Source: Nitrososphaerota archaeon
Lineage (GTDB): Archaea > Thermoproteota > Nitrososphaeria > Nitrososphaerales > UBA57
DNA: 14,339 bases
Reading direction: 5' to 3'
Assembly (NCBI GenBank): GCA_002693165.1
Contig: NZOP01000028.1
Location: 1-14,339 of the forward strand
The notes beneath the pieces were generated by a model. It did not search any database. It was given only the letters and a program-made list of their open reading frames with translations, and was not told the origin of the DNA. Shown piece by piece: positions 1 through 5,682 of this stretch. The first letter of the stretch is position 1, and each line of letters opens with the position of its first letter. The position numbers were made by a program, and so were the translations under genes.

Positions 1-80
1 AAGAGATACCTGATGAACCAGTGAAAGAAGAGATACCTGATGAACCAGTGAAAGAAGAGATACCTGATGAACCAGTGAAA
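1..80 (+). repeat. 27-bp perfect tandem repeat inside a coding region
   Basis: A 27-bp unit (nine codons) occurs at 27-53 and 54-80 and, lacking its first base, at 1-26. All three are identical at the nucleotide level, and a diverged fourth begins at 81. Since the window starts inside a unit, the array may extend further left. Identity at synonymous positions suggests recent slippage or gene conversion, and the unit length preserves the reading frame. Confidence 0.9.
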
Positions 81-254
81 GAAGAGATACAAGATCCGTT
101 GGATTCATGCAGTCTGGTTGATAGATGTCTATCTCCAAGTGAACAGACTTCATCAAGAATTATTTATTATATATTTTTAGCAGTAATAGGAATTTTACTA
201 ATATTAATCACAATGACATTAATCTCATTATACAAAAATACAAAATTGAATTAA
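1..254 (+). CDS. C-terminal part of a repeat-bearing, membrane-anchored hypothetical protein (5' end outside window)
   Basis: The reading frame is open through the left edge, so the GTG at 21 is just a valine codon inside a repeat and not a convincing start. The visible part begins with three copies of a nine-residue acidic, proline-containing unit (EEIPDEPVK, the first clipped by the edge) and a degenerate fourth. A short linker with two cysteines follows, then one strongly hydrophobic helix (about the last 33 to 9 residues) and a short lysine-bearing tail. The positive tail after the helix suggests the C-terminus is cytoplasmic and the acidic repeats lie outside the cell, as in a type I anchored surface protein. 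That topology is inferred, because a signal peptide cannot be seen. The stop lies 11 bp from the convergent stop of the MscS gene. I do not recognise a family, and the function is unknown. Confidence 0.75.
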   Translation, partial: EIPDEPVKEEIPDEPVKEEIPDEPVKEEIQDPLDSCSLVDRCLSPSEQTSSRIIYYIFLAVIGILLILITMTLISLYKNTKLN

Positions 255-265
255 AGTTAATCTTA

Positions 266-1291
266 CTAATATAATATTTCTTCAGGATCAAAATATTCAG
301 ATTTACGAGTTGATTTATTGGTTTTTCTTAATGACTTTAATTCTTTAAGAAAGTTTGTACGAATGTTAGAAGATATTTTCGCAAGCTGATTAAATTTAGC
401 AGTATATGCAAGTAGAACAAGCGTAACTTCATTATTATGAATATCATCAATAAGTACAATAGGTCGAGGTTTTTCTAAAACATAATTTGTCATTAGAGCG
501 GCTTGAACAAAAGATCTCCGAATATTATCCAAATGAGTAAAGTTACTAGTTTTATAATTAATTCGAATTAAATATTCCTTACCAGAAGTTACAAGTGAGG
601 AATTTTTTAACATGAAATTATTAGGAATAATAACAGTATTTTGATCAGAGTCAGTTAGTTTACTAAACATTAGATCAATACCAGAAATAATACCTGAAAG
701 TTTTTGATCTTCAGAAGTAATGAAATCTCCTTGTTTAAATGGTTTCCAAATAAAAATAATTAATCCGGCAATCATATTACCAAGAGTATTCCTAGCTAAT
801 GTAAAAGCTGCAATTGGAGTAATTAAAATTATCAAAATAAAAATTAAGTAATTACTAATATCAAAACCAAGAACAGCAATAATAAACCAGAAACAAATAA
901 AACTTATTGACCAAGTAGAAATCTTTTGTAAAACTCGTAAAGAAAGTGTATCCATTTTCCGTTTAATTGAAGAATCAGCAAGAGAAAGTTTCAATATGCG
1001 ATTAAAAAGCAAGCCACCAAGAATAACAGATGAAATAAGAAGAATAGTTTGAACATAGGGAAATAAAATATTATAAGGAGTAAAAGTATAAAATGAGAAA
1101 TTCAATCCAATACTAAAAATTAATGAATATATAGGAATTTTTAACGATGCATTATCTTTAGTTTTAAATCGTAATAAAGTACGTCGAGAATAACGATCTA
1201 TAAAATATGCGAAAAAAATAGAAACAAAGAGAATCATACAAGAAAACAACACACCACTTTCAATAAATGAAGATATTGAATCTAGTACCAT
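266..1291 (-). CDS. mscS: MscS-family small-conductance mechanosensitive ion channel
   Basis: This is a 341-residue membrane protein. About four to five hydrophobic segments lie in the N-terminal half (roughly residues 15-40, 52-72, 78-98, 128-145 and 148-185). The last merges into the MscS pore-helix/beta-domain signature: ARNTLGNMIAGLIIF followed by KPFKQGDFI. Next comes the segment with VIIPNNFML (about residues 220-230), typical of the MscS beta domain, and an alpha/beta C-terminal domain. MscS channels open under membrane tension and release solutes during hypo-osmotic shock. The ATG at 1291 precedes the first membrane segment. It is transcribed alone, convergent with the upstream membrane protein gene and downstream of the tRNA on the same strand. 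The family is clear, but ion selectivity or a different gating signal cannot be judged. Confidence 0.9.
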   Translation of the reverse strand: MVLDSISSFIESGVLFSCMILFVSIFFAYFIDRYSRRTLLRFKTKDNASLKIPIYSLIFSIGLNFSFYTFTPYNILFPYVQTILLISSVILGGLLFNRILKLSLADSSIKRKMDTLSLRVLQKISTWSISFICFWFIIAVLGFDISNYLIFILIILITPIAAFTLARNTLGNMIAGLIIFIWKPFKQGDFITSEDQKLSGIISGIDLMFSKLTDSDQNTVIIPNNFMLKNSSLVTSGKEYLIRINYKTSNFTHLDNIRRSFVQAALMTNYVLEKPRPIVLIDDIHNNEVTLVLLAYTAKFNQLAKISSNIRTNFLKELKSLRKTNKSTRKSEYFDPEEILY

Positions 1292-1328
1292 ATAGACTCA
1301 TAGAAGAATGAAAGTTATAGGTTTAACT

Positions 1329-1341
1329 GATATAAAATTAG
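1329..1341 (-). promoter_or_regulatory. Possible TATA box for the mscS-like gene
   Basis: On the minus strand the AT-rich element TTTTATATC lies about 40 bp upstream of the ATG at 1291. With the usual archaeal spacing of about 25 bp this predicts a short leader of 15-20 nt. It is seen by eye only, and the AT-rich background makes false positives likely. Confidence 0.35.
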
Positions 1342-1379
1342 CGAATAGTAAATATTCTAAAAAAATGACATCGCCATAT

Positions 1380-1404
1380 AAAAAAAATAGGTCAAATATA
1401 AAAA
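1380..1404 (-). terminator. Oligo-T terminator after tRNA-Arg
   Basis: On the minus strand the tRNA 3' end is followed at once by a run of four T, and about 13 bases later by a run of eight T (1380-1387). Archaeal RNA polymerase stops at such T tracts without needing a hairpin. The rest of the gap up to the mscS start (1292-1379) shows only the possible TATA element. Confidence 0.55.
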
Positions 1405-1492
1405 CGGGCCCGGAGGGAATTGAACCCACGACCTCCGGCTTTCCTTACTGGATAGAGGGCCGATGCTCTAATCCAAGCTGAGCTACGGGCCC
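1405..1492 (-). tRNA. tRNA-Arg (anticodon TCT) with a 12-nt intron at 37/38
   Basis: The minus strand folds as a tRNA. The acceptor stem GGGCCCG/CGGGCCC has all seven pairs, with discriminator G. The D arm GCTC/GAGC has loop AGCTTGGATTA, including G18-G19-A20. The anticodon stem is TCGGC/GCCGG, the variable loop AGGTC and the T loop TTCAATT. The span is 12 nt longer than this layout needs. Removing 1441-1452 leaves the loop CCTCTAA with anticodon TCT at 1454-1456. The intron ends fit a bulge-helix-bulge. The left bulge TAT and right bulge AAA are each cut after the second base, with a central helix CCT/AGG plus a C-A mismatch. A20 and G73 agree with arginine identity. Oddities are C instead of U at position 33 and a T-T mismatch in the T stem (50/64). 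No CCA is encoded. Confidence 0.85.
1441..1452 (-). other. tRNA-Arg intron, 12 nt
   Basis: This is the predicted archaeal tRNA intron (TCCAGTAAGGAA) between positions 37 and 38, the canonical site cut by the tRNA splicing endonuclease. The boundary follows from the bulge-helix-bulge geometry: each three-base bulge is cut between its second and third base. The helix is weak, with three Watson-Crick pairs and one mismatch, and the hairpin loop has only five bases. Confidence 0.7.
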
Positions 1493-1515
1493 ATATTTAG
1501 ATTAAAGTTAATCAG

Positions 1516-1526
1516 ATATATTTATT
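1516..1526 (-). promoter_or_regulatory. Probable TATA box for tRNA-Arg
   Basis: The minus strand carries AATAAATATAT centred about 28 bp upstream of the tRNA 5' end, the expected TATA distance for an archaeal tRNA transcribed from or just before its first base. The remaining bases up to 1601 are AT-rich and also hold the divergent gar1 promoter region. Confidence 0.5.
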
Positions 1527-1563
1527 ACAAAAGATAAATTTCTGAGAAAAAATTGAAAATACT

Positions 1564-1575
1564 TCATAAAAGATT
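1564..1575 (+). promoter_or_regulatory. Possible TATA box for the gar1-tfb cluster
   Basis: An AT-rich element (TCATAAAAGATT) is centred about 31 bp upstream of the gar1 ATG at 1602, which would give a very short leader. Other AT-rich stretches nearby make the exact box uncertain. Confidence 0.35.
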
Positions 1576-1601
1576 AATAAATACAAGATAATAAATCTGT
1601 T

Positions 1602-1820
1602 ATGAAACCAATTGGGTTAGCACTACATATTGCAAAAAGTGGTAGACTAATAATTCAATGCGAACATAAAATAACAAATGGCAAAATTATTTTTGATAAA
1701 CGTGGAAATAAAATTGCAAAAGTTGGAGAGATTATTGGATCAATTGATAATCCATATATTTCTGCAATTCCTTTAAATGAAAATGCTAAAAGAGTTATAG
1801 GTAAGAAAGTGTTTATTTAA
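1602..1820 (+). CDS. gar1: Gar1-like H/ACA ribonucleoprotein subunit
   Basis: This is a 72-residue single-domain protein matching the compact archaeal Gar1 beta barrel. Its signature is KVGEIIGSIDNPYISAIPL in the middle, the segment that resembles 'G.v..P.vsv' in Gar1 and Naf1 proteins. Gar1 binds the Cbf5 pseudouridine synthase in H/ACA RNPs and helps substrate turnover in guided pseudouridylation of rRNA. It lacks the glycine/arginine-rich tails of eukaryotic Gar1, as expected for archaea. It lies 12 bp upstream of tfb on the same strand, a pairing recurrent in archaeal genomes as I recall it, which supports both calls. The ATG at 1602 is the natural start. The protein is short and the family is recognised by motif, so a little uncertainty remains. 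Confidence 0.85.
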   Translation: MKPIGLALHIAKSGRLIIQCEHKITNGKIIFDKRGNKIAKVGEIIGSIDNPYISAIPLNENAKRVIGKKVFI

Positions 1821-1832
1821 TAATAATTTATC

Positions 1833-2741
1833 TTGACAATTCAAAATAGTGAATCAATATTTTGTAATTATTGTAAAACATCATTAATTGGTGATGTGGA
1901 AAGAGGAGAATATGTTTGTCCAAGTTGTGGATTTGTAGAAAATGATAGAATTGTAGACAACGGTCCAGAATGGAAAGCAATAGATTCTGAAGATAAAATG
2001 AAAAAAGTAAGAACCGGTGCGCCAACAAGTTTAACATTACACGATATGGGACTATCTACACAAATAGGTGAAACAGTAAATGGTCACAGTGATAAAAATG
2101 CAGATAGAATGAGAAAATGGCATCAAAGACTTAAAACATCTTCATCAAAGGAAAGAGGTTTGGCTAATGTATTAGGAAGAATAAATGAATATTCAAGTGT
2201 TTTAAACTTACCAAAATCAACTTCAGAAACAGCAGCCTTAGTTTATAGAAGATCTTTATCGTCAGGAATGGCAAAAAGTAAATCAATCAAAGGAATGGCC
2301 TCAGCATCAATATATCTCGCGTGTAGAAAATGCGGAACAAGTAAATCAATGAAGGAAATTGCAGACGTTTCAGGTTTGCCAAAATCAACTATTGCAAAAT
2401 ACTATCGATTAATATTAAAAGAAGTTGAAAAAGAGTATATTCCTGTACATTCACTTGATCTCTTTATTTCAAAATTAGTCAATACTGCAGGTTTAGACAC
2501 AAAAATACAGGTTCATGCAACTAGAATGTCAAACCAAATAAATGATAGAAAACTGACAAACGGAAAGTCACCTGCAGGAATAGCAGCAGCATTTGTTTAT
2601 ATATCATCAGTATTACTAGGAGAGAAAATCCCACAGAGAGAGATAGCCGAATATGCAGGTGTGACAGAAGTTACTATTAGAAATAGAACAAGAGAAATAC
2701 TAGACAGATATACAATAAAACAGATCATAAAAACAAAATGA
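1833..2741 (+). CDS. tfb: Transcription initiation factor TFB
   Basis: This 302-residue protein is the archaeal TFIIB homologue that bridges TBP-DNA and RNA polymerase and recognises the BRE. The N-terminal zinc ribbon has C11, C14, C29 and C32. The conserved B-reader/linker region follows (about 40-80, including EWKAID and the TGAP..LTLHDMGLST segment). Two cyclin-fold repeats follow, about 105-195 and 200-295. The second ends in the helix-turn-helix TEVTIRNRTREIL that contacts DNA. The most upstream usable start is a TTG at 1833, placing the zinc ribbon at its usual distance from the N-terminus. An in-frame ATG before the cysteines is absent. It sits between gar1 and the RPC34-like gene. 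Nitrososphaerota commonly carry several TFB paralogues, and which one this is cannot be told here. Confidence 0.96.
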   Translation: MTIQNSESIFCNYCKTSLIGDVERGEYVCPSCGFVENDRIVDNGPEWKAIDSEDKMKKVRTGAPTSLTLHDMGLSTQIGETVNGHSDKNADRMRKWHQRLKTSSSKERGLANVLGRINEYSSVLNLPKSTSETAALVYRRSLSSGMAKSKSIKGMASASIYLACRKCGTSKSMKEIADVSGLPKSTIAKYYRLILKEVEKEYIPVHSLDLFISKLVNTAGLDTKIQVHATRMSNQINDRKLTNGKSPAGIAAAFVYISSVLLGEKIPQREIAEYAGVTEVTIRNRTREILDRYTIKQIIKTK

Positions 2742-2742
2742 A

Positions 2743-2756
2743 ATATTAAATATAAC
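2743..2756 (+). promoter_or_regulatory. Possible TATA box for the RPC34-like gene
   Basis: ATATTAAATATAAC lies just after the tfb stop and is centred about 35 bp upstream of the ATG at 2786, suitable for a short leader. It suggests the RPC34-like and rlmE genes could be transcribed apart from gar1-tfb. Confidence 0.4.
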
Positions 2757-2785
2757 ATCAAGATAGTAATAATACCTGAAGTTAT

Positions 2786-3364
2786 ATGATAAAAAAGGAA
2801 TTAAATAATGATTTAGATGCAAAACCAAAAGTTAAACGTGGAAGAAAAAGTAAAGTTTCTAAAGAAGTCGTAAAGAAAATAAAACAAGCAGAACCAAAAG
2901 TTAAACGTGGAAGAAAAAGTAAAGTTTCTAAAGAAGTCGTAAAGAAAATAAAACAAGCAGAACCAGAACCAAAAGTTAAACGTGGAAGAAAAAGTAAAGA
3001 TGAATTTAATGATTTAACAGCAAAAGTTTATGAAATTGTAATTGAAAATGGAAAAGAAGGAATACTACAAAGTGAATTGTGGAAGAAATTAGGACTAACA
3101 AGTAGAGAAGGATCACGACTTGCAATAAAAATGGAAAAAAGAAGAATTGTAGATAGACAAAAATTACTAGAAGGAGGAAGATGGACGTATAAATTAACCC
3201 CAGTAAAATTTCCAGTAAAAGTTGATTCAATAGAAAACATCCCATGTATAACATGTCCTGATGAAGAAAGATGCGCAGCAGATGGAGTAGTTACACCATT
3301 TAATTGTTTATTAATAGAGAATTGGGTTTTGACTGAAATAGGAAAAAGTAAAACAGAAAAATAA
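2786..3364 (+). CDS. Archaeal RPC34/RPC39-like winged-helix transcription factor with Fe-S cysteine motif and AT-hook-like tail
   Basis: The 192-residue product has three parts. Residues 14-71 are very basic and hold three copies of KVKRGRKSK, resembling AT-hooks, which bind the minor groove of AT-rich DNA. Residues about 73-140 form a winged helix (LTAKVYEIVIENGKEGIL..SELWKKLGL). The end carries C154, C157, C163 and C174 (CxxC-x5-C-x10-C, with PFNC and a following W). That pattern and its surroundings match the 4Fe-4S motif at the C-terminus of eukaryotic RNA polymerase III subunit RPC39/RPC34. RPC34 orthologues have been described in Crenarchaeota and Thaumarchaeota and proposed to act in non-coding RNA transcription. 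The position next to tfb fits. The AT-hook tail lies in duplicated DNA and may vary between strains. The ATG at 2786 is the first start after the TATA-like element. Confidence 0.85.
   Translation: MIKKELNNDLDAKPKVKRGRKSKVSKEVVKKIKQAEPKVKRGRKSKVSKEVVKKIKQAEPEPKVKRGRKSKDEFNDLTAKVYEIVIENGKEGILQSELWKKLGLTSREGSRLAIKMEKRRIVDRQKLLEGGRWTYKLTPVKFPVKVDSIENIPCITCPDEERCAADGVVTPFNCLLIENWVLTEIGKSKTEK
2825..2999 (+). repeat. 69-bp perfect tandem duplication plus 31-bp partial third copy
   Basis: Copies at 2825-2893 and 2894-2962 are identical over 69 bp (23 codons). A 6-bp insert (2963-2968) follows, then a third partial copy, identical over 31 bp (2969-2999). Each copy encodes one KVKRGRKSK basic motif. 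The first two also encode a lysine-rich spacer. Lengths of 69 and 6 keep the frame. Perfect identity at silent sites points to recent duplication. Confidence 0.95.
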
Positions 3365-3385
3365 TTACCAGGTAGATATAGTATT

Positions 3386-3979
3386 TTGCGATTAAATGAT
3401 GCAAAAAAAGATCATTATAGAAAATTAGCGAAAGAGCAAGGTTATAGAAGTAGAGCTTCATTTAAACTCATACAACTAAACCAAAAATATAATCTAATTA
3501 GGTCAAATGATTATGTTATAGATTTAGGAGCTGCGCCCGGAGGTTGGCTGCAAGTAGCATCAAAGATAGTAGAGCCAAATGGAAAAGTAATAGGCGTGGA
3601 TTTACTTCCAATTAAAGAAATAGAAGATAATGTTGTAATATTTCAAGATAATATACATCGAAAAGGTATAGAAATAGAAATAATAGAAGTCTTAAAGAAA
3701 AAAGCCAATGTAGTATTATCAGATTTAGCTCCAAATATATCAGGAATTTGGAAAATTGATCACAATAATCAAATAGATTTAACAATTTCAGTAGTTGATG
3801 CTCTGCCGAAGATTTTAAAAAAGGAAGGATGTTGTTTATTAAAAGTTTTTGATGGTCCAATGTTAAAAACATTGGAAAATAATTTAAAAAATAAATTTAG
3901 AAATGTAAAATTGATTAAACCAAAAGCAAGTAGAAGTGCAAGTAGTGAATTATATATGATCTGCACAGGGTTCAAATAA
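3386..3979 (+). CDS. rlmE: 23S rRNA 2'-O-ribose methyltransferase, RlmE/FtsJ family
   Basis: This is a 197-residue Rossmann-fold SAM-dependent methyltransferase. The SAM loop DLGAAPGGW spans residues 46-54. The K-D-K-E catalytic tetrad is K27, D113, K153 and E188. The spacings of 86, 40 and 35 residues equal those of E. coli RlmE (K38, D124, K164, E199). The bacterial enzyme methylates the ribose of U2552 in the A loop of 23S rRNA, and the archaeal orthologue probably does the same. The start is a TTG at 3386, since no ATG or GTG gives a better-sized N-terminus and the K27 region must be included. It follows the RPC34-like gene by 21 bp on the same strand and ends 6 bp before the convergent trm1 stop. 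A tRNA-directed FtsJ relative is less likely given its size. Confidence 0.93.
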   Translation: MRLNDAKKDHYRKLAKEQGYRSRASFKLIQLNQKYNLIRSNDYVIDLGAAPGGWLQVASKIVEPNGKVIGVDLLPIKEIEDNVVIFQDNIHRKGIEIEIIEVLKKKANVVLSDLAPNISGIWKIDHNNQIDLTISVVDALPKILKKEGCCLLKVFDGPMLKTLENNLKNKFRNVKLIKPKASRSASSELYMICTGFK

Positions 3980-3985
3980 TAACAT

Positions 3986-5125
3986 TTAGAGCAAAAGTTT
4001 GTTTATATCAGAAATATTTCCATTAGTACGGAAACCTTTTGTATTAAAAGCAGTTTTCGAACTTTCGAACCCATGATTTTGTAATTTCTCGACTATTTTC
4101 TCTACAGAAAAAGAAGATATTTGTAGATCCTGGGAAATTTTATCAGTAACATAATACATGGACGGTAATGACACCTCAGTTAATGCAATTTCCAATAATT
4201 TGGTTAATTTTGTATTAATAGACAGTTTTAGTGATTCAGTTAATAATAGCTTGTCAAAAAGTTTTCCAGTCCATAAAGGTCCAGCAATCTTACAATCAGC
4301 ATCGCACAGATTACATGATGTATACGGATGTTTAGAGATGTTGCGATTCCCGCATTTAATACAATGTTGAAGGAAACCATGATTACCCTCAGAAGAAGAG
4401 ACAGAATTAACAACTTTGGCATAAACTCTGATATAATGTTTGTCAGTATGACAAAAAATTGGTTCAACTCCTAAATTATTTCTACAAGCTATAGTGGATA
4501 AAGTCGAAAAAAGAATTCGTATTGCAATCTCATTAAAGTATTCAGTATTAAGAGATAAACTTCCATATTTACGTAGACATACTTCAGGATAAACACCACA
4601 AAGGACAGCTCCATCAGTAGCAGTAATCGAAATAATTCCATTAATTTTTAGTGCTCTTATAGCTGAATCAATAAATGGAACAGGAGAACCAAATGGATCT
4701 AAGTCAATAAAATCAAATCTATCTTCTTTACCTGAAAAATTTGATAAAAATTTATTAGCTTCATTATTGGAAGTTGCACAAAATGAACCAAAATTGTTTC
4801 GTTCAATAGATCGGTTTAGAAAGTCAATTGCGATTGGATTAGCGTCATTAAAGTATATTTTTTTTATGTAATTAGATTCATTTGCAATTCTCATTCCTGT
4901 TGCACCAATACTCGATAAAACATCAGCAAAAGTAATTTTTTCATCAAATTGTGATGCGTAAGTATTTAATATTGTAATAAGAGTGTCACGTTTGAATTTG
5001 GCAAGAGTATTAAAAAACGCAGGGTTTCTAGGAGGGGGAGATGTGTCAATACTATTTCTAGGAACGTAAAACTGCGTTTTTCCTTCAGTAATTAACATAT
5101 ATTGATTGTTTTGAAGATTAAACAT
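3986..5125 (-). CDS. trm1: tRNA (guanine26-N2)-dimethyltransferase Trm1
   Basis: This 379-residue enzyme makes N2,N2-dimethylguanosine at tRNA position 26 using SAM. A Rossmann domain covers about residues 30-230. It carries the SAM motif region around SSIGATGMRI, the acidic YFNDANP strand and the catalytic motif DLDPFGSP. The strongly conserved TATDGAVLCG segment comes next, followed by CLRKYGS. The C-terminal part has a zinc-type pair (CIKCGN and CNLCD) and the family motif GPLWTGKLFD. The ATG at 5125 gives the expected length. It is the last gene of the minus-strand series, 10 bp after srp19. The tRNA-Arg in this window has A rather than G at position 26, so that tRNA is not a substrate. 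Confidence 0.96.
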   Translation of the reverse strand: MFNLQNNQYMLITEGKTQFYVPRNSIDTSPPPRNPAFFNTLAKFKRDTLITILNTYASQFDEKITFADVLSSIGATGMRIANESNYIKKIYFNDANPIAIDFLNRSIERNNFGSFCATSNNEANKFLSNFSGKEDRFDFIDLDPFGSPVPFIDSAIRALKINGIISITATDGAVLCGVYPEVCLRKYGSLSLNTEYFNEIAIRILFSTLSTIACRNNLGVEPIFCHTDKHYIRVYAKVVNSVSSSEGNHGFLQHCIKCGNRNISKHPYTSCNLCDADCKIAGPLWTGKLFDKLLLTESLKLSINTKLTKLLEIALTEVSLPSMYYVTDKISQDLQISSFSVEKIVEKLQNHGFESSKTAFNTKGFRTNGNISDINKLLL

Positions 5126-5135
5126 AAAAAATCAT

Positions 5136-5438
5136 TTAAGAAGATTTATGAGTTTCACCTTTAACAATTGTAAACATCTTTGCAATATCTTGAAGGATTG
5201 TAGATTTCTTAGTTTTCTTATCAATTGAAATATATCCTGAAGTAATAGAAACTCGTTTTGGATGACGAGCTTCTTTACCAATTGGATTAAGATCAAGTCT
5301 TTTTGCAGCTTCAACAAGATCAGACAATTCAGGATTCTTAATAGAGCGATTCTTAGAAATCCTCCTACCTTGAGAACGAGAATATAAAGAATTAAAATAA
5401 TCCAACCAGATTATTTGTTTTTCATAGTCTTTCATCAA
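5136..5438 (-). CDS. srp19: Signal recognition particle 19 kDa protein SRP19
   Basis: This 100-residue protein shows the SRP19 pattern: IIWLDYFNSLYSRSQGRRI near the N-terminus, then NPELSDLVEAAKRL and HPKR. The tail is lysine-rich. SRP19 binds helices 6 and 8 of the SRP RNA and readies it for SRP54, which brings ribosomes making membrane proteins to the Sec translocon. Length is normal for archaea. The start is ATG at 5438, with a second ATG directly after it at 5435 that would serve equally. It follows the 47-aa membrane ORF by 54 bp and precedes trm1 by 10 bp, so trm1 is probably co-transcribed. Confidence 0.93.
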   Translation of the reverse strand: MMKDYEKQIIWLDYFNSLYSRSQGRRISKNRSIKNPELSDLVEAAKRLDLNPIGKEARHPKRVSITSGYISIDKKTKKSTILQDIAKMFTIVKGETHKSS

Positions 5439-5492
5439 TAAGACACCAGTAAATTCATTTAATTTAGAGATAAGAATAAGTATTTACTTGGA

Positions 5493-5636
5493 TTAAGATT
5501 TATTTTTCTTTCCCAAATACCACCACATAAACCAAAAACCAAGAGATATAATAAGTACAACAATACCAATACCCCAAGATACTAGAGTCTGAAGGAAAGG
5601 ATCAGAACCAACAAAAACATGTGCGAGAAATTTCAT
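5493..5636 (-). CDS. Small single-span membrane protein, 47 aa, unrecognised
   Basis: Between rps8e and srp19 the minus strand encodes 47 residues from an ATG at 5634-5636 to a TAA at 5493-5495. The first 17 residues are mixed (MKFLAHVFVGSDPFLQ). Residues about 18-41 form one strong membrane helix ending in an aromatic cluster (FWFMWWY). The tail LGKKNKS is positive and predicts a cytoplasmic C-terminus. It is co-oriented with its neighbours, with gaps of 46 and 54 bp, and has an AT-rich TATA-like element at the leaderless distance. The ORF fills an otherwise empty 244-bp gap. I do not recognise a family. Small energy-chain or translocon-associated proteins look alike, so no function is assigned. 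Confidence 0.65.
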   Translation of the reverse strand: MKFLAHVFVGSDPFLQTLVSWGIGIVVLIISLGFWFMWWYLGKKNKS

Positions 5637-5656
5637 ATTATAAAATCCCAATTAAC

Positions 5657-5669
5657 TAAATTTAAAGCT
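5657..5669 (-). promoter_or_regulatory. Possible TATA box for the 47-aa ORF
   Basis: The minus-strand element CTTTAAATTTAG is centred about 27 bp before the ATG at 5636, the spacing expected for a leaderless archaeal transcript. This supports the small ORF, although AT-rich DNA makes chance matches common. Confidence 0.4.
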
Positions 5670-5682
5670 GTTGAAATGAAGA

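Noticed and set aside
1..99. Short direct repeats that might be a CRISPR or other array
   Set aside because: Units are directly adjacent with no spacers, and each is exactly nine codons in an open frame, so this is a coding tandem repeat.
1405..1492. Reading the tRNA as a pseudogene because of extra bases in the anticodon loop
   Set aside because: The extra 12 nt have bulge-helix-bulge geometry at the canonical 37/38 site and the acceptor, D and anticodon stems are intact, so an intron is the better explanation.
1292..1601. Riboswitch or additional small RNA around the tRNA
   Set aside because: Apart from the tRNA and AT-rich promoter or terminator elements, I see no GC-rich paired structure or C/D-box pattern that I can defend.
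1828..2037. 69-aa minus-strand ORF opposite tfb
   Set aside because: It lies wholly antisense to the zinc ribbon of TFB, has no recognisable motif and looks like a low-complexity shadow.
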